DNA of 21,931 bases from Clostridia bacterium (lineage in GTDB: Bacteria; Bacillota; Clostridia; Christensenellales; Borkfalkiaceae). Below are positions 14,861-21,930 of the stretch, one piece after another. The stretch spans positions 1 to 21,931 of the forward strand of contig CAAFYG010000049.1 of assembly GCA_900767195.1 (NCBI GenBank), written 5' to 3'. Within the stretch, counting starts at the first letter, position 1; each line of letters begins with the position of its first letter. The position numbers and the translations under genes are program-made. Below the pieces are notes generated by a model. It was not told where the DNA came from. It saw only the letters and a program-made list of their open reading frames with translations, and searched no databases.

Positions 14861-15529
14861 TCAATCGTTTAAATCCCAATCGATGGGCGCAATGCCGTGC
14901 GCGGCTAAATACTTGTTCGTTTTCGAAAAATGTTTGCAGCCGAAAAATCCGTTGTACGCCGAAAGCGGCGAAGGGTGCGCGCACTCTAAAATCAGGTGCT
15001 TTTGCGTATCGATCAGCGGCTTTTTACTGCGCGCGTTTCCGCCCCAAAGGATAAATACAACGTGTTCTTTTTTTTCTGAAATCAGCTTAATCACGTTGTC
15101 CGTAAACCATTGCCAGCCGCATTTCGAGTGCGAATTTGCCTGATGCGCCCGCACGGTGAGCGACGTATTCAAAAGCAGCACGCCCTCATTCGCCCATTTC
15201 GTGAGATCGCCGTTTTTCGGCGGCTCGCATCCGAGATCGCTTTTTAATTCCTTGAAAATATTGATCAGCGAGGGCGGCGGCTCAACGCCCTCTTTCACCG
15301 AAAAACAAAGCCCGTGCGCCTGACCTTCGTTGTGGTACGGATCCTGCCCCAAAAGCACCGCTTTCACGTTGGAAAACGGCGTAAAACGAAAGCAGTTATA
15401 TAAGTCGTACATATCGGGGTACACCGTGTGATTCGAGTATTCCGCGATTAAAAAGTTGCGGATTTTCTGATATTCTTCCGCCTGAAAGAGGGGGGCTAAA
15501 ACTTCGTTCCAATCGCCTAAATCAATCAT
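14861..15529 (-). CDS. ung: Uracil-DNA glycosylase
   Basis: A 222-residue family 1 UDG that removes uracil from DNA in base excision repair. Key motifs: LLGQDPYHNEGQAHGLCFSV (59-78, catalytic Asp63), LLLNTSLTVRAHQANSH (118-134) and AHPSPLSAY (184-192). The start at 15529 gives MIDLGDWNEVL and has AGGA seven bases upstream. A longer in-frame extension to 15619 overlaps the upstream gene and adds non-conserved sequence, so it was rejected. The gene is 40 bases after the nucleosidase gene. Confidence 0.95.
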   Translation of the reverse strand: MIDLGDWNEVLAPLFQAEEYQKIRNFLIAEYSNHTVYPDMYDLYNCFRFTPFSNVKAVLLGQDPYHNEGQAHGLCFSVKEGVEPPPSLINIFKELKSDLGCEPPKNGDLTKWANEGVLLLNTSLTVRAHQANSHSKCGWQWFTDNVIKLISEKKEHVVFILWGGNARSKKPLIDTQKHLILECAHPSPLSAYNGFFGCKHFSKTNKYLAAHGIAPIDWDLND

Positions 15530-15569
15530 TTTCTTGTCCTTTGTGCGTTTTTTATCCGGCGGCGAAAAA

Positions 15570-16241
15570 TCAGCCGATCGCCGCAAAAATTCTGGGCAAC
15601 GCCTTTTCGAGATTTTCAAGCGCGGCGGCGCGGTTTTTTAAATACTGATCTGTGGTGCTGCCGCTTCCGGCCACGTCGGAAATCGCCTTGAAAGAATACA
15701 CCGGCACGCCCGCGCTCTTTGCCGCCTGTACGATCGCTCCGCCCTCCATATCGCGGATGTCTGCGCTAAGCGTTTTCGTTAAAAGCGCGTAGTCCGCTGC
15801 AGAATCGTTGAATCTGTCCGCCGTGGCAAGCGCGCGCGGAGAAAATCGGGGTTTAAGCGCGGCGGGCAAAGGGGAAAGAGAAAGATAGTTTTCGGAATAC
15901 TCGTCGAGCGTACCGATTTTTCCGCCGTTTAATTGCGTTAAGTCGAAATCGAATTGTACGGCTTTTTCGATAGAGTACACTTCGCAAAGCCGTGTGGTTT
16001 CGTTCAAGCCGCCCGCCACGCCGAAATTGAGCAGCGCGGAAGGGCGGTAGATCGAAAGTGTCGCTCCCGCGCCGAGCGCGGCGTTCGCTTTTCCCACGCC
16101 GCAAAGCAGCAGCGAAAATGATATGCCGCAGAATACGCCCTCGTAAACATTTTTTCCGAGCAGCGTTTTTTTTGCCGTGATCGTTGCGTTTTTCAATAGA
16201 ATTTCCGCTTCGCTTCCCATAGCGACGATTGCTGTGACCAT
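15570..16241 (-). CDS. MTA/SAH nucleosidase-family protein
   Basis: A 223-residue member of the PNP/UDP phosphorylase superfamily. LLLCGVGKANAALGAG (44-59), LLNFGVAGGL (70-79), IRDMEGGAIVQAA (162-174, Met165-Glu166 contact ribose) and FKAISD (184-189, Asp189 catalytic) match 5'-methylthioadenosine/S-adenosylhomocysteine nucleosidase. That enzyme releases adenine and recycles SAM by-products. Futalosine hydrolase-like or other nucleosidase activity cannot be ruled out, because DMEGGAI replaces the usual DMEAAAI. AAGGAG lies inside the end of the upstream transferase gene, only three bases separate the two genes, and coupling is likely. Confidence 0.8.
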   Translation of the reverse strand: MVTAIVAMGSEAEILLKNATITAKKTLLGKNVYEGVFCGISFSLLLCGVGKANAALGAGATLSIYRPSALLNFGVAGGLNETTRLCEVYSIEKAVQFDFDLTQLNGGKIGTLDEYSENYLSLSPLPAALKPRFSPRALATADRFNDSAADYALLTKTLSADIRDMEGGAIVQAAKSAGVPVYSFKAISDVAGSGSTTDQYLKNRAAALENLEKALPRIFAAIG

Positions 16242-16244
16242 TTG

Positions 16245-16811
16245 TTATTCTCCTTCAAGATATCGAATTTTGCCGAGCGTTTCGCCCGCGGCTAAACAAA
16301 CGGATACCGCATGCTCCGCAAGGCAAAAAGTACGCACGAGTGCGGGCAACGGCTCGCCGCTTAAAAAAACTTTTCCGAAATCGCCGTTGTCGTCGGAACA
16401 GCCGAAATCGCCGCCGTCGATGGGCAGCACGGAAATTTTCGGAAGCAGCGAAAACACGGGTTTTGCAAGGTATTTTGCAATCGCTTCCCGTTGCGTGAAA
16501 ATTTTTAAAAATTGTTCGCTCGAAGCAAGGGCGCTCGCGCGTTCGGGTTCGGGCAACCTCGAAATAATCGCGGAAAAATCACCGCGCCGCGAAAGGTTCT
16601 CCGCGTCTATGCCCGTTTCTTTTTGCGATACGGCGAGGAAGAAATACTCTTTCGTGTGCGAGAGCGAAAAGAAAACCGGCTTGTCGCAGCGGGGCTTTCC
16701 CGTAGCGGAACGCGAAAAAATCACGTTTTCGAAGCCGTAAAATTTGCCGAGCACCCGCGCCGTATAATCGCGCGAAGAGCCGAGGCGCGGCGCGTAGAAA
16801 ATGTCCGTCAT
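16245..16811 (-). CDS. 4'-phosphopantetheinyl transferase
   Basis: A 188-residue enzyme of the Sfp/AcpT type that transfers phosphopantetheine from CoA to a carrier protein serine. Seen: KPVFFSLSHTKEYFFLAVS (44-62), TGIDAE (66-71, Asp69 and Glu71 metal ligands) and FTQREAIAKYLAK (105-117, Glu109, Lys113). The start is the ATG at 16811. A longer frame reaching 17018 would run through the promoter and into radC, so it was rejected. The ATG follows the -10 box by seven bases and has no Shine-Dalgarno sequence, so the mRNA is predicted to be leaderless. It is the first gene of a four-gene operon. The carrier-protein target is unknown. Confidence 0.8.
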   Translation of the reverse strand: MTDIFYAPRLGSSRDYTARVLGKFYGFENVIFSRSATGKPRCDKPVFFSLSHTKEYFFLAVSQKETGIDAENLSRRGDFSAIISRLPEPERASALASSEQFLKIFTQREAIAKYLAKPVFSLLPKISVLPIDGGDFGCSDDNGDFGKVFLSGEPLPALVRTFCLAEHAVSVCLAAGETLGKIRYLEGE

Positions 16812-16818
16812 GTACACA

Positions 16819-16847
16819 ATTATAGCAAACCGCGGCGAAAAAGTCAA
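16819..16847 (-). promoter_or_regulatory. Promoter of transferase operon, predicted leaderless start
   Basis: On the minus strand TTGACT (16842-16847) and TATAAT (16819-16824) are 17 bases apart, with TGC making an extended -10. The predicted +1 is 16812, one base before the ATG at 16811. It is divergent from the radC promoter, with the two -35 boxes 28 bases apart. Confidence 0.75.
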
Positions 16848-16875
16848 GCGTGGGGCGAACGCGGGCAAAAAATTA

Positions 16876-16904
16876 TTGACATCGCGGTGAAAATGTGGTA
16901 AAAT
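16876..16904 (+). promoter_or_regulatory. Promoter of radC
   Basis: TTGACA (16876-16881) and TAAAAT (16899-16904) are 17 bases apart, with TGG as an extended -10. The expected start is near 16911. A GGAGG follows at 16922-16926. Confidence 0.75.
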
Positions 16905-16942
16905 TTTAAATTGTATTTGTACGGAGGACTGTAAAAAAATCG

Positions 16943-17845
16943 ATGAACGATACGGAAGATCTGAACAAAAAAACAAAAAAATCCGCGCATGACGGACACA
17001 GAAGCCGACTGATCGCAAAAATGGAGTCAGGCGGACTTGAAGAACACGAATGGCTGGAAGCTTTGCTATTCAATGCGTATCCGAGAAAGAATACCAATCC
17101 GGCGGCGCACGCGCTGTTGCAAACGTTCGGCAGCGTAGAAAATATTTTTACGCGCTCGATCGAGCAACTGCAAACGGTGGACGGAGTGGGGAAAGGTGTG
17201 GCGGCTTATCTTCGCGCGGTGGGCGTCTTTTTCGAAAAATATCGTACGAGCGGCGCGCTGTATCCGAAATATTACGATGTGAAAGAATTTTTAAAGTACG
17301 CGCGCGGCGAATATGCAAGCCGGAAATTCGAAGCGTTCGATATGTACTTTCTCGATAAAAAGATGAATATTATCTGCCGCCGGGAATACGGCGGACTCAG
17401 TGAAACGAGCGTATCCGTGCCGTCGGCGGCAATCGGCGAAAGCCTTGTATTGTTTAAACCGCGCGGAGTTGTGATGGTGCATAATCATCCGAAAGATTCG
17501 CCGCGCCCTTCCGATGCGGATAATGCCGCCACAAAGGTGATTCAGATGATTTGCAGCGCGTTCGGAGTACTGTTGTGCGATCATTTCATCGTGAGCGGAA
17601 TCGGCGGTGTGTACAGCTATTATGCGGAAGGGGCAATGAATTATATCAACGAAAATTATTCGCTGAAAGCGGTGTTTTCGTCCGCGAAAATGTTTGAAGA
17701 AGCGAAGAGAAAGCAGAAAGCGGAAGTGGACGAGAATTTTCGCGGCGCAGAAAACGAGCGGATACGCGAGGAAACGGAAACGATGCGCGAGGGGATCGAA
17801 AGCGGCGCGCGCCGCAATTTTCCGTGCGGGGGAAATAGCTTTTAA
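16943..17845 (+). CDS. radC: RadC/JAMM-domain protein
   Basis: A 300-residue RadC family protein. The N-terminal part has GHRSRLIAKM and a helix-hairpin-helix (TVDGVGKGVAAYLR, 78-91). The C-terminal RadC domain holds an intact JAMM zinc motif, HNHPKDSPRPSDAD: His180, His182, Ser190, Asp193. Members are predicted metal hydrolases; a DNA-repair role has long been doubted. The tail after residue 240 is charged and not family-like, ending FPCGGNSF. That ending coincides with a 20-bp sequence repeated at 21657, so the last residues may come from a recombination event. The GGAGG is 16 bases from the ATG, longer than normal. The stop overlaps the convergent AraC stop. Confidence 0.85.
   Translation: MNDTEDLNKKTKKSAHDGHRSRLIAKMESGGLEEHEWLEALLFNAYPRKNTNPAAHALLQTFGSVENIFTRSIEQLQTVDGVGKGVAAYLRAVGVFFEKYRTSGALYPKYYDVKEFLKYARGEYASRKFEAFDMYFLDKKMNIICRREYGGLSETSVSVPSAAIGESLVLFKPRGVVMVHNHPKDSPRPSDADNAATKVIQMICSAFGVLLCDHFIVSGIGGVYSYYAEGAMNYINENYSLKAVFSSAKMFEEAKRKQKAEVDENFRGAENERIREETETMREGIESGARRNFPCGGNSF
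17819..17838 (+). repeat. 20-bp direct repeat, left copy
   Basis: TTTCCGTGCGGGGGAAATAG lies in the last codons of radC, four bases from the stop of the convergent AraC gene. The same 20 bases recur at 21657-21676 in the same orientation. Together they flank the AraC, fusion and AraC-GyrI genes. Confidence 0.8.
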
Positions 17846-18666
17846 GCGTATCTTTCTTTTTTCAGTTTCGAAGGCGGCTCGCCGTAAATTTTTTTGTACG
17901 TTCTGATAAAATACGATACGTTGTTGAAGCCCGAATTCAGCGCGGCTTCGTTCACCGTGTCGCCGTTGCGGATCAATTCCGCCGCACGTTTCGAACGGTA
18001 ATCGTTGATATATCCGAAAATCGTGCGCCCCGTAATTTTTTTAAATTCTTTGGCAAGTAGAAATTTATTTACGTATGATTGCTTTGCTAAAATATCAAGC
18101 GTGATTTTTTCTTGATAGTGTTCGCGGATATACGCGATCGTGTTTTTCGTCCTGAGGAAAGATACCGTTTCTTTCTGCGGGGCGATTTTTTCTTCCGCGT
18201 AGCGTTCGCAAAGGTACAGCAAGATTTCCAGAAGAATTTTCTGTGTTCTCACGGCTTTCAGCCGATCGTTGCGCCGATTTGCCGCATCAAGCTCGTTTAA
18301 AAGATGTAAAAGCGCGTCGTCGCGGATTTTTTCCCGATACCGCGCGCCGCTCAGCTCGAAATCGTTTAAAAGCTTTGCGCCGATAATCACGCAGCTGTAT
18401 TTCATGTGCTGCGTAAAACCCGTGTAATGCAGCACGTCCGGGTTGACGACGATTATATCGCCCGCCTGCACGCGCAGCTCGGTTTCGTTTAAAATCACGC
18501 TGCCTTCTCCTTCTTTGATCCATTGAATTTCCGGGTTTTCGTGCCAATTCATGTCCGCGCTGAATTGCCTTTCGTTCCTGATCAGATCGCTGTTTAAAAC
18601 GTATGCCCCGGCGGAAGTCAGGTTTTCGTAATTTTCGTGCCGCGTACCTAAAAAATGAGTTTTCAT
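17842..18666 (-). CDS. AraC-family regulator with cupin sensor domain
   Basis: A 274-residue regulator. The N-terminal cupin-like sensor has WHENPEIQWIKEGEG (41-55) and LRVQAGDIIVVNPDVLHY (64-81). The C-terminal pair of helix-turn-helices begins with TIAYIREHYQEKITLDILAKQS (176-197) and ends in AALNSGFNNVSYFIRTYKKIYGEPPSKLK (241-269), a standard AraC signature. Start: ATG at 18666. The in-frame TTG five codons earlier lies inside the -10 box and was rejected. No Shine-Dalgarno sequence is present and the ATG is at the predicted +1. The ligand is probably a sugar or similar small molecule (family inference). It is divergent from the YgjV-propeller gene, its most likely target. Confidence 0.88.
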   Translation of the reverse strand: MKTHFLGTRHENYENLTSAGAYVLNSDLIRNERQFSADMNWHENPEIQWIKEGEGSVILNETELRVQAGDIIVVNPDVLHYTGFTQHMKYSCVIIGAKLLNDFELSGARYREKIRDDALLHLLNELDAANRRNDRLKAVRTQKILLEILLYLCERYAEEKIAPQKETVSFLRTKNTIAYIREHYQEKITLDILAKQSYVNKFLLAKEFKKITGRTIFGYINDYRSKRAAELIRNGDTVNEAALNSGFNNVSYFIRTYKKIYGEPPSKLKKERYA

Positions 18667-18672
18667 ATCACT

Positions 18673-18701
18673 ATAATACAAAGAATTGCGGAAAAAGTAA
18701 A
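18673..18701 (-). promoter_or_regulatory. Promoter of AraC gene, predicted leaderless start
   Basis: On the minus strand TTTACT (18696-18701) and TATTAT (18673-18678) are 17 bases apart. The predicted +1 is 18666, which is the A of the ATG. No ribosome-binding site lies in the intervening bases. Confidence 0.65.
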
Positions 18702-18754
18702 GTATTTTTTCATAAAAATGCCAAGATAGTGCTAATTTTTTCCAAAATCGGCTA

Positions 18755-18783
18755 TTGCAATTTTAAAAGAACCGCGCTATAAT
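18755..18783 (+). promoter_or_regulatory. Promoter of YgjV-propeller gene, predicted leaderless start
   Basis: TTGCAA (18755-18760) and TATAAT (18778-18783) are 17 bases apart. The predicted +1 is 18790, exactly the A of the ATG. It shares a 123-base intergenic region with the divergent AraC promoter. Confidence 0.7.
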
Positions 18784-18789
18784 AGTGCC

Positions 18790-20529
18790 ATGAAAATCGC
18801 TTCTTATATTTTCGGTGCGATCGCCATGCTTTCGCTATTGCTCGCGTACCAGCAAAGCAAGCGCGAACGGCTGATTATCCACAAGCTCGTTGCCGACGTG
18901 TGCTGGGCAATTCATTATTTTTTGCTGGGCGCATACGGCGGCGTAGTGCCGAATATCGTGGGTATTTTCCGCGAAATCGTGTTTTTAAAACGAGATACTT
19001 CAAAGCGCGCGAAGCGGGGCGCGGGGCGGTTTGCGATACCGATGATTTTCATCGTGATCAACTGGATTTTGGGTGCGCTTACATTTAAAAAACCGATCAA
19101 CATTCTGCCGATCACGGCTTCCATGTTCGTAACGGTATCGTTGTGGATGAAAAATCCGAAGCTCACGAAAGCGATCACGCTGCCCGTATGCACCGCGTTT
19201 CTGGTGTACGATCTTCTGATAGGATCGTATATCGGCGCGGCGAACGAAACGATTTCTATCTGCTCGATTGCCGTGAATTTCACAAAAAATCAAATCGCCG
19301 CAAGGCAAAAAAGGAAAAGAAAAATGCAAAACGAAAATTTATTTTTACAGGACTGCGCCACAAAAAAGAAGCCCGTCTATATCAAAGAAGAGCCGATCCG
19401 CGATTACGGGGTGTTTGTAGAGCCGCATAAAGACGCGAAAGCGATTGCGCTCGGCAAGAAACTGACGGAAGAAATTAACGCGAATTATATCGCCGATTTC
19501 GAAAAGGACGAAGCGTATTGCCGTCTGCACGGCGGTAACGTAGATTTGATGTGTCACGTATCCACGCTATATAAAATCGACGGCAAAATTTACGTAACGT
19601 ACTATGCGAACGATTCTTCCGCCGAAGAAGACCCGCTGTATCAGGCGGCGCGGATTGCGTACTGCCCCGAGAACGATGTATCGGCAAAAACGATTCTCAC
19701 CGTGCAGAAAGTGGGCGATACCGTCGGCGGAAAAACGGTAGATAAAGTATACGATACCATTATGTTTTACGAAGGCGGCAATCTGATTTACGTATTGTGG
19801 ACGGCTTCGTTGGACGGAAAATATTACCGGTTGGCACGTACATTCGATATACATACGGAAACGTTCGGCGAAGTTATGGTGAATCGGCTGAAAGTTGGAA
19901 GCGTGCTGTGCGATTTTTCCACAAGCGGCATCGAAAGCGCGTTTGCGGAAAACGGGATCGCGCAGAAGCGTATGTTCAACGATATAGGAATTATGCAGAA
20001 GCTTTCCTATCACGTTGAAAACGGCGAAACCTACTACTATTCGGGCGCGTATTCCGGGTATCTTACTTTTGTGATCAAAACTAAAGATTTTCTCACGTGG
20101 GAATACGTGGCTACGCCCGATTTTGTCAGTTTGTCCTTATGGGAAAACGCCACGTATGTTTTAAACGATAAAGTTTTCTATTTCGTGCGGCAAAGAGATT
20201 GCAATCAAGGCTTTCTTACATATTACGATTTAAATACGGGCAAATGGCAGCAACCTTCTTTGATCGCCGATTGTCAGTCGCGCGCGGATTTCTTCTTGTA
20301 CCGAGATAATTTATACCTTGTAAACGCGCCGCTCAACCGCGAGGGGATCGCGATTACGAAAATCGACCTAAACGATCTTACGAAAATCGAGCCGATAGCG
20401 TTTGCGGATTTGAAAACGAGCATATTTTATCCGTTTGTACGGGTATACGGCGACGAATTGTATCTTTCGTATACCGTTGCGCGCAAACATATCCGTTTGA
20501 CAAAAATCGATCTGAAAAATTACGTCTGA
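18790..20529 (+). CDS. YgjV-like membrane domain fused to a beta-propeller-like domain
   Basis: A 579-residue two-part protein. Residues 1-170 resemble YgjV/Imp-type inner membrane proteins: FGAIAMLSLLLAYQQSKRERL, CWAIHYFLLGAYGG, and further hydrophobic helices near 82-98, 104-120, 128-145 and 148-165. A basic stretch (KNQIAARQKRKRK, 166-178) follows. Residues about 200-579 show repeated beta-strand units (YKIDGKIYVTYY, YEGGNLIYVLW, VENGETYYYSGAY, LNDKVFYFVRQ, YRDNLYLVNAP, YGDELYLSYT), typical of a propeller such as sialidase or glycosidase-like folds. No family or catalytic residues can be named. The basic stretch suggests the propeller lies in the cytoplasm. An internal ATG at 19324 has its own AAGGA. 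No Shine-Dalgarno sequence precedes the main ATG. Confidence 0.7.
   Translation: MKIASYIFGAIAMLSLLLAYQQSKRERLIIHKLVADVCWAIHYFLLGAYGGVVPNIVGIFREIVFLKRDTSKRAKRGAGRFAIPMIFIVINWILGALTFKKPINILPITASMFVTVSLWMKNPKLTKAITLPVCTAFLVYDLLIGSYIGAANETISICSIAVNFTKNQIAARQKRKRKMQNENLFLQDCATKKKPVYIKEEPIRDYGVFVEPHKDAKAIALGKKLTEEINANYIADFEKDEAYCRLHGGNVDLMCHVSTLYKIDGKIYVTYYANDSSAEEDPLYQAARIAYCPENDVSAKTILTVQKVGDTVGGKTVDKVYDTIMFYEGGNLIYVLWTASLDGKYYRLARTFDIHTETFGEVMVNRLKVGSVLCDFSTSGIESAFAENGIAQKRMFNDIGIMQKLSYHVENGETYYYSGAYSGYLTFVIKTKDFLTWEYVATPDFVSLSLWENATYVLNDKVFYFVRQRDCNQGFLTYYDLNTGKWQQPSLIADCQSRADFFLYRDNLYLVNAPLNREGIAITKIDLNDLTKIEPIAFADLKTSIFYPFVRVYGDELYLSYTVARKHIRLTKIDLKNYV
19311..19326 (+). promoter_or_regulatory. 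Possible internal ribosome-binding site and start
   Basis: AAGGA (19311-19315) lies eight bases before an in-frame ATG at 19324 (Met179), exactly where the membrane domain ends. Translation from here would give a free 401-residue propeller protein. The region is A-rich, so chance is possible. Confidence 0.4.
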
Positions 20530-20557
20530 TTTTTCTGAGCAAAAAGCATAAAAAGTC

Positions 20558-20586
20558 GGGACATTTTATTTCGTTTTGTGTATAAT
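20558..20586 (+). promoter_or_regulatory. Promoter of AraC-GyrI gene
   Basis: TATAAT at 20581-20586 with GGGACA (20558-20563) as a partial -35 at 17 bases. The expected start is near 20593, just before GGAGG (20596-20600). It implies independent transcription from the fusion gene upstream. Confidence 0.6.
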
Positions 20587-20608
20587 AAAATCAACGGAGG
20601 CGAAAAAA

Positions 20609-21544
20609 ATGGATTGGTTGCAGGGTATACAGACGGCGGTGGACTATATCGAAGCGCACCTCGCCGAAAAAATCAGCTACGAAGAGATTGCGAAGCACGC
20701 ATATTCATCAACGTATCATTTTCAGCGGGTATTCGGAATGTTTTGCGGCTGCACGCTCGGGGAATATATCCGCAGAAGAAAACTCACGCTTGCGGGCAGC
20801 GAGCTTGCGGCGGGAAAGGCAAAGGTGATTGAAATCGCTCTGAAATACGGATATGAAACGCCTGAAAGTTTTTCGCGCGCTTTTTTCAGATTTCACGGAA
20901 TACTGCCTTCGAAGGTAAAAACGAAAAAAGGGAACGGCTGTTCCTTGAAAAAATTTCCGCGCCTTTCGCTTACGCAGAATTTTGAAAGTGGGGACGGATT
21001 GAAGTACAGAATAGAGGAAAAGCCGGAAATCATTCTGGTGGGGTATAAAAAACGTTTTTCGGGCGTGCCTTACGGCGAAGAACGCGCCGCACAGGAAGAA
21101 GCGTTTATCACTTCCACGCGAGCGAAACAATGGCTGTTGCTCGGGGCGTCATCGGATTATACCACAGATTATATCGTGATCGGAAACGTCAACGACGAGG
21201 GCTACGATTGCTACGCGGCATACGAGCTGGACGAGCAGACGAGAAAAGAATTGTTCAATCCGAACACGACGGGCGTGGATTTTATGGATGAAATGGGCTT
21301 TGAAACGCTTGTGATTCCGGGGCGTACGTATGCGATTTTCGAAACGGAAAAGAAAAAACGCCCCGTTGCCGACTACGCCGGAATCAGGAAGAAAATCGTC
21401 GGAGAACGTGTATTGACGTCGGAATACATATTTGCGGACGCGCCGGAAGTGATAGCAATGCATTGGCGTCCGAAAGGCGAATGGGCAAAAGAGCGGTATA
21501 TCGAAATCCGCCTGCCCGTTGAAAAAAGAAAAGCGGAAAAATAA
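20609..21544 (+). CDS. AraC-family regulator with GyrI-like effector domain
   Basis: A 311-residue protein of the Rob/SoxS plus GyrI arrangement. The N-terminal AraC DNA-binding domain spans about 5-103: AVDYIEAHLAEKISYEEIAKH, FQRVFGMFCGCTLGEYIRRRKL, then IALKYGYETPESFSRAFFRFHGILPS. A GyrI/Bacterial effector-binding domain runs from about 133 to 305, from YRIEEKPEIILVGYKKRF to RYIEIRLPVEK; such domains bind small hydrophobic or cationic compounds. Start: ATG at 20609 with GGAGG eight bases before. An in-frame TTG at 20576 precedes the predicted transcript and was rejected. It may control the fusion gene or a drug-response gene elsewhere. A terminator follows at once. Confidence 0.9.
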   Translation: MDWLQGIQTAVDYIEAHLAEKISYEEIAKHAYSSTYHFQRVFGMFCGCTLGEYIRRRKLTLAGSELAAGKAKVIEIALKYGYETPESFSRAFFRFHGILPSKVKTKKGNGCSLKKFPRLSLTQNFESGDGLKYRIEEKPEIILVGYKKRFSGVPYGEERAAQEEAFITSTRAKQWLLLGASSDYTTDYIVIGNVNDEGYDCYAAYELDEQTRKELFNPNTTGVDFMDEMGFETLVIPGRTYAIFETEKKKRPVADYAGIRKKIVGERVLTSEYIFADAPEVIAMHWRPKGEWAKERYIEIRLPVEKRKAEK

Positions 21545-21546
21545 GT

Positions 21547-21576
21547 AAAAGCAGTCCTTTTCACGGGACTGCTTTT
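21547..21576 (+). terminator. Intrinsic terminator after AraC-GyrI gene
   Basis: AAAAGCAGTCC (21547-21557) pairs with GGACTGCTTTT (21566-21576) around an 8-base loop. The A and T flanks are symmetrical, so it could act in both directions. Confidence 0.75.
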
Positions 21577-21656
21577 CACTATAAGAAAAAACTTATAGAA
21601 ATCAATTTTTTATAAATGAGATTGAAATAAGCGGCGAAATTGTCTTTTTGTTCTGC

Positions 21657-21676
21657 TTTCCGTGCGGGGGAAATAG
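21657..21676 (+). repeat. 20-bp direct repeat, right copy
   Basis: Identical to 17819-17838. It lies ten bases beyond the stop of a minus-strand LuxR remnant. Both copies therefore sit just past the 3' end of a minus-strand regulator gene. Confidence 0.8.
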
Positions 21677-21685
21677 TACAAACCG

Positions 21686-21835
21686 TTAATTTTGCGTTTC
21701 TTGTTTCAGTAGGGTGGCGTAGCGCAACATTTGTTTGCGCGAGGAAACGCCGAGTTTTTCCGGAATGTTGTGATGGTGAAATTTAAGAGTGCTTTCGCGA
21801 ATATTCGGCATGTCGGCGATTTCCTTTGCTTTTTT
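21686..21835 (-). pseudogene. LuxR-type helix-turn-helix remnant
   Basis: The minus strand reads KEIADMPNIRESTLKFHHH, then NIPEKLGVSSRKQMLRYATLL, and stops at 21686-21688. This is the C-terminal DNA-binding half of a LuxR/GerE regulator. No start, ribosome-binding site or N-terminal part is present; upstream sequence in the other frame belongs to a different family. It is a 3' gene fragment of about 49 codons. Confidence 0.65.
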
Positions 21836-21930
21836 ATATCGATATGATAATCGAAAAAGATGATCTCGCCCGTTTTCGCGTCGATTTTGTAACTATATTG
21901 AAATTCTGCCGTGTAAAACTCCAGAATCCA
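21706..21930 (-). pseudogene. PepSY-domain protein C-terminus joined to LuxR remnant
   Basis: A frame open from the right edge reads WILEFYTAEFQYSYKIDAKT, then GEIIFFDYHID (to 21838). This is the typical end of a PepSY domain, in which Y-x-I-D-A-K-T-G-E-I is the hallmark. It then runs out of frame over the LuxR remnant to a stop at 21706-21708, giving about 43 meaningless residues. The gene start lies outside the window. A deletion that joined two genes best explains it. The PepSY protein may still be expressed with an altered tail. Confidence 0.55.

Noticed and set aside
15530..15619. Longer N-terminus for uracil-DNA glycosylase
   Set aside because: The extra 30 residues overlap the preceding nucleosidase gene and are not family-like. 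The start at 15529 has a ribosome-binding site and normal length.
16812..17018. Longer N-terminus for the phosphopantetheinyl transferase
   Set aside because: It would cross both divergent promoters and the start of radC. The family homology begins near the ATG at 16811.
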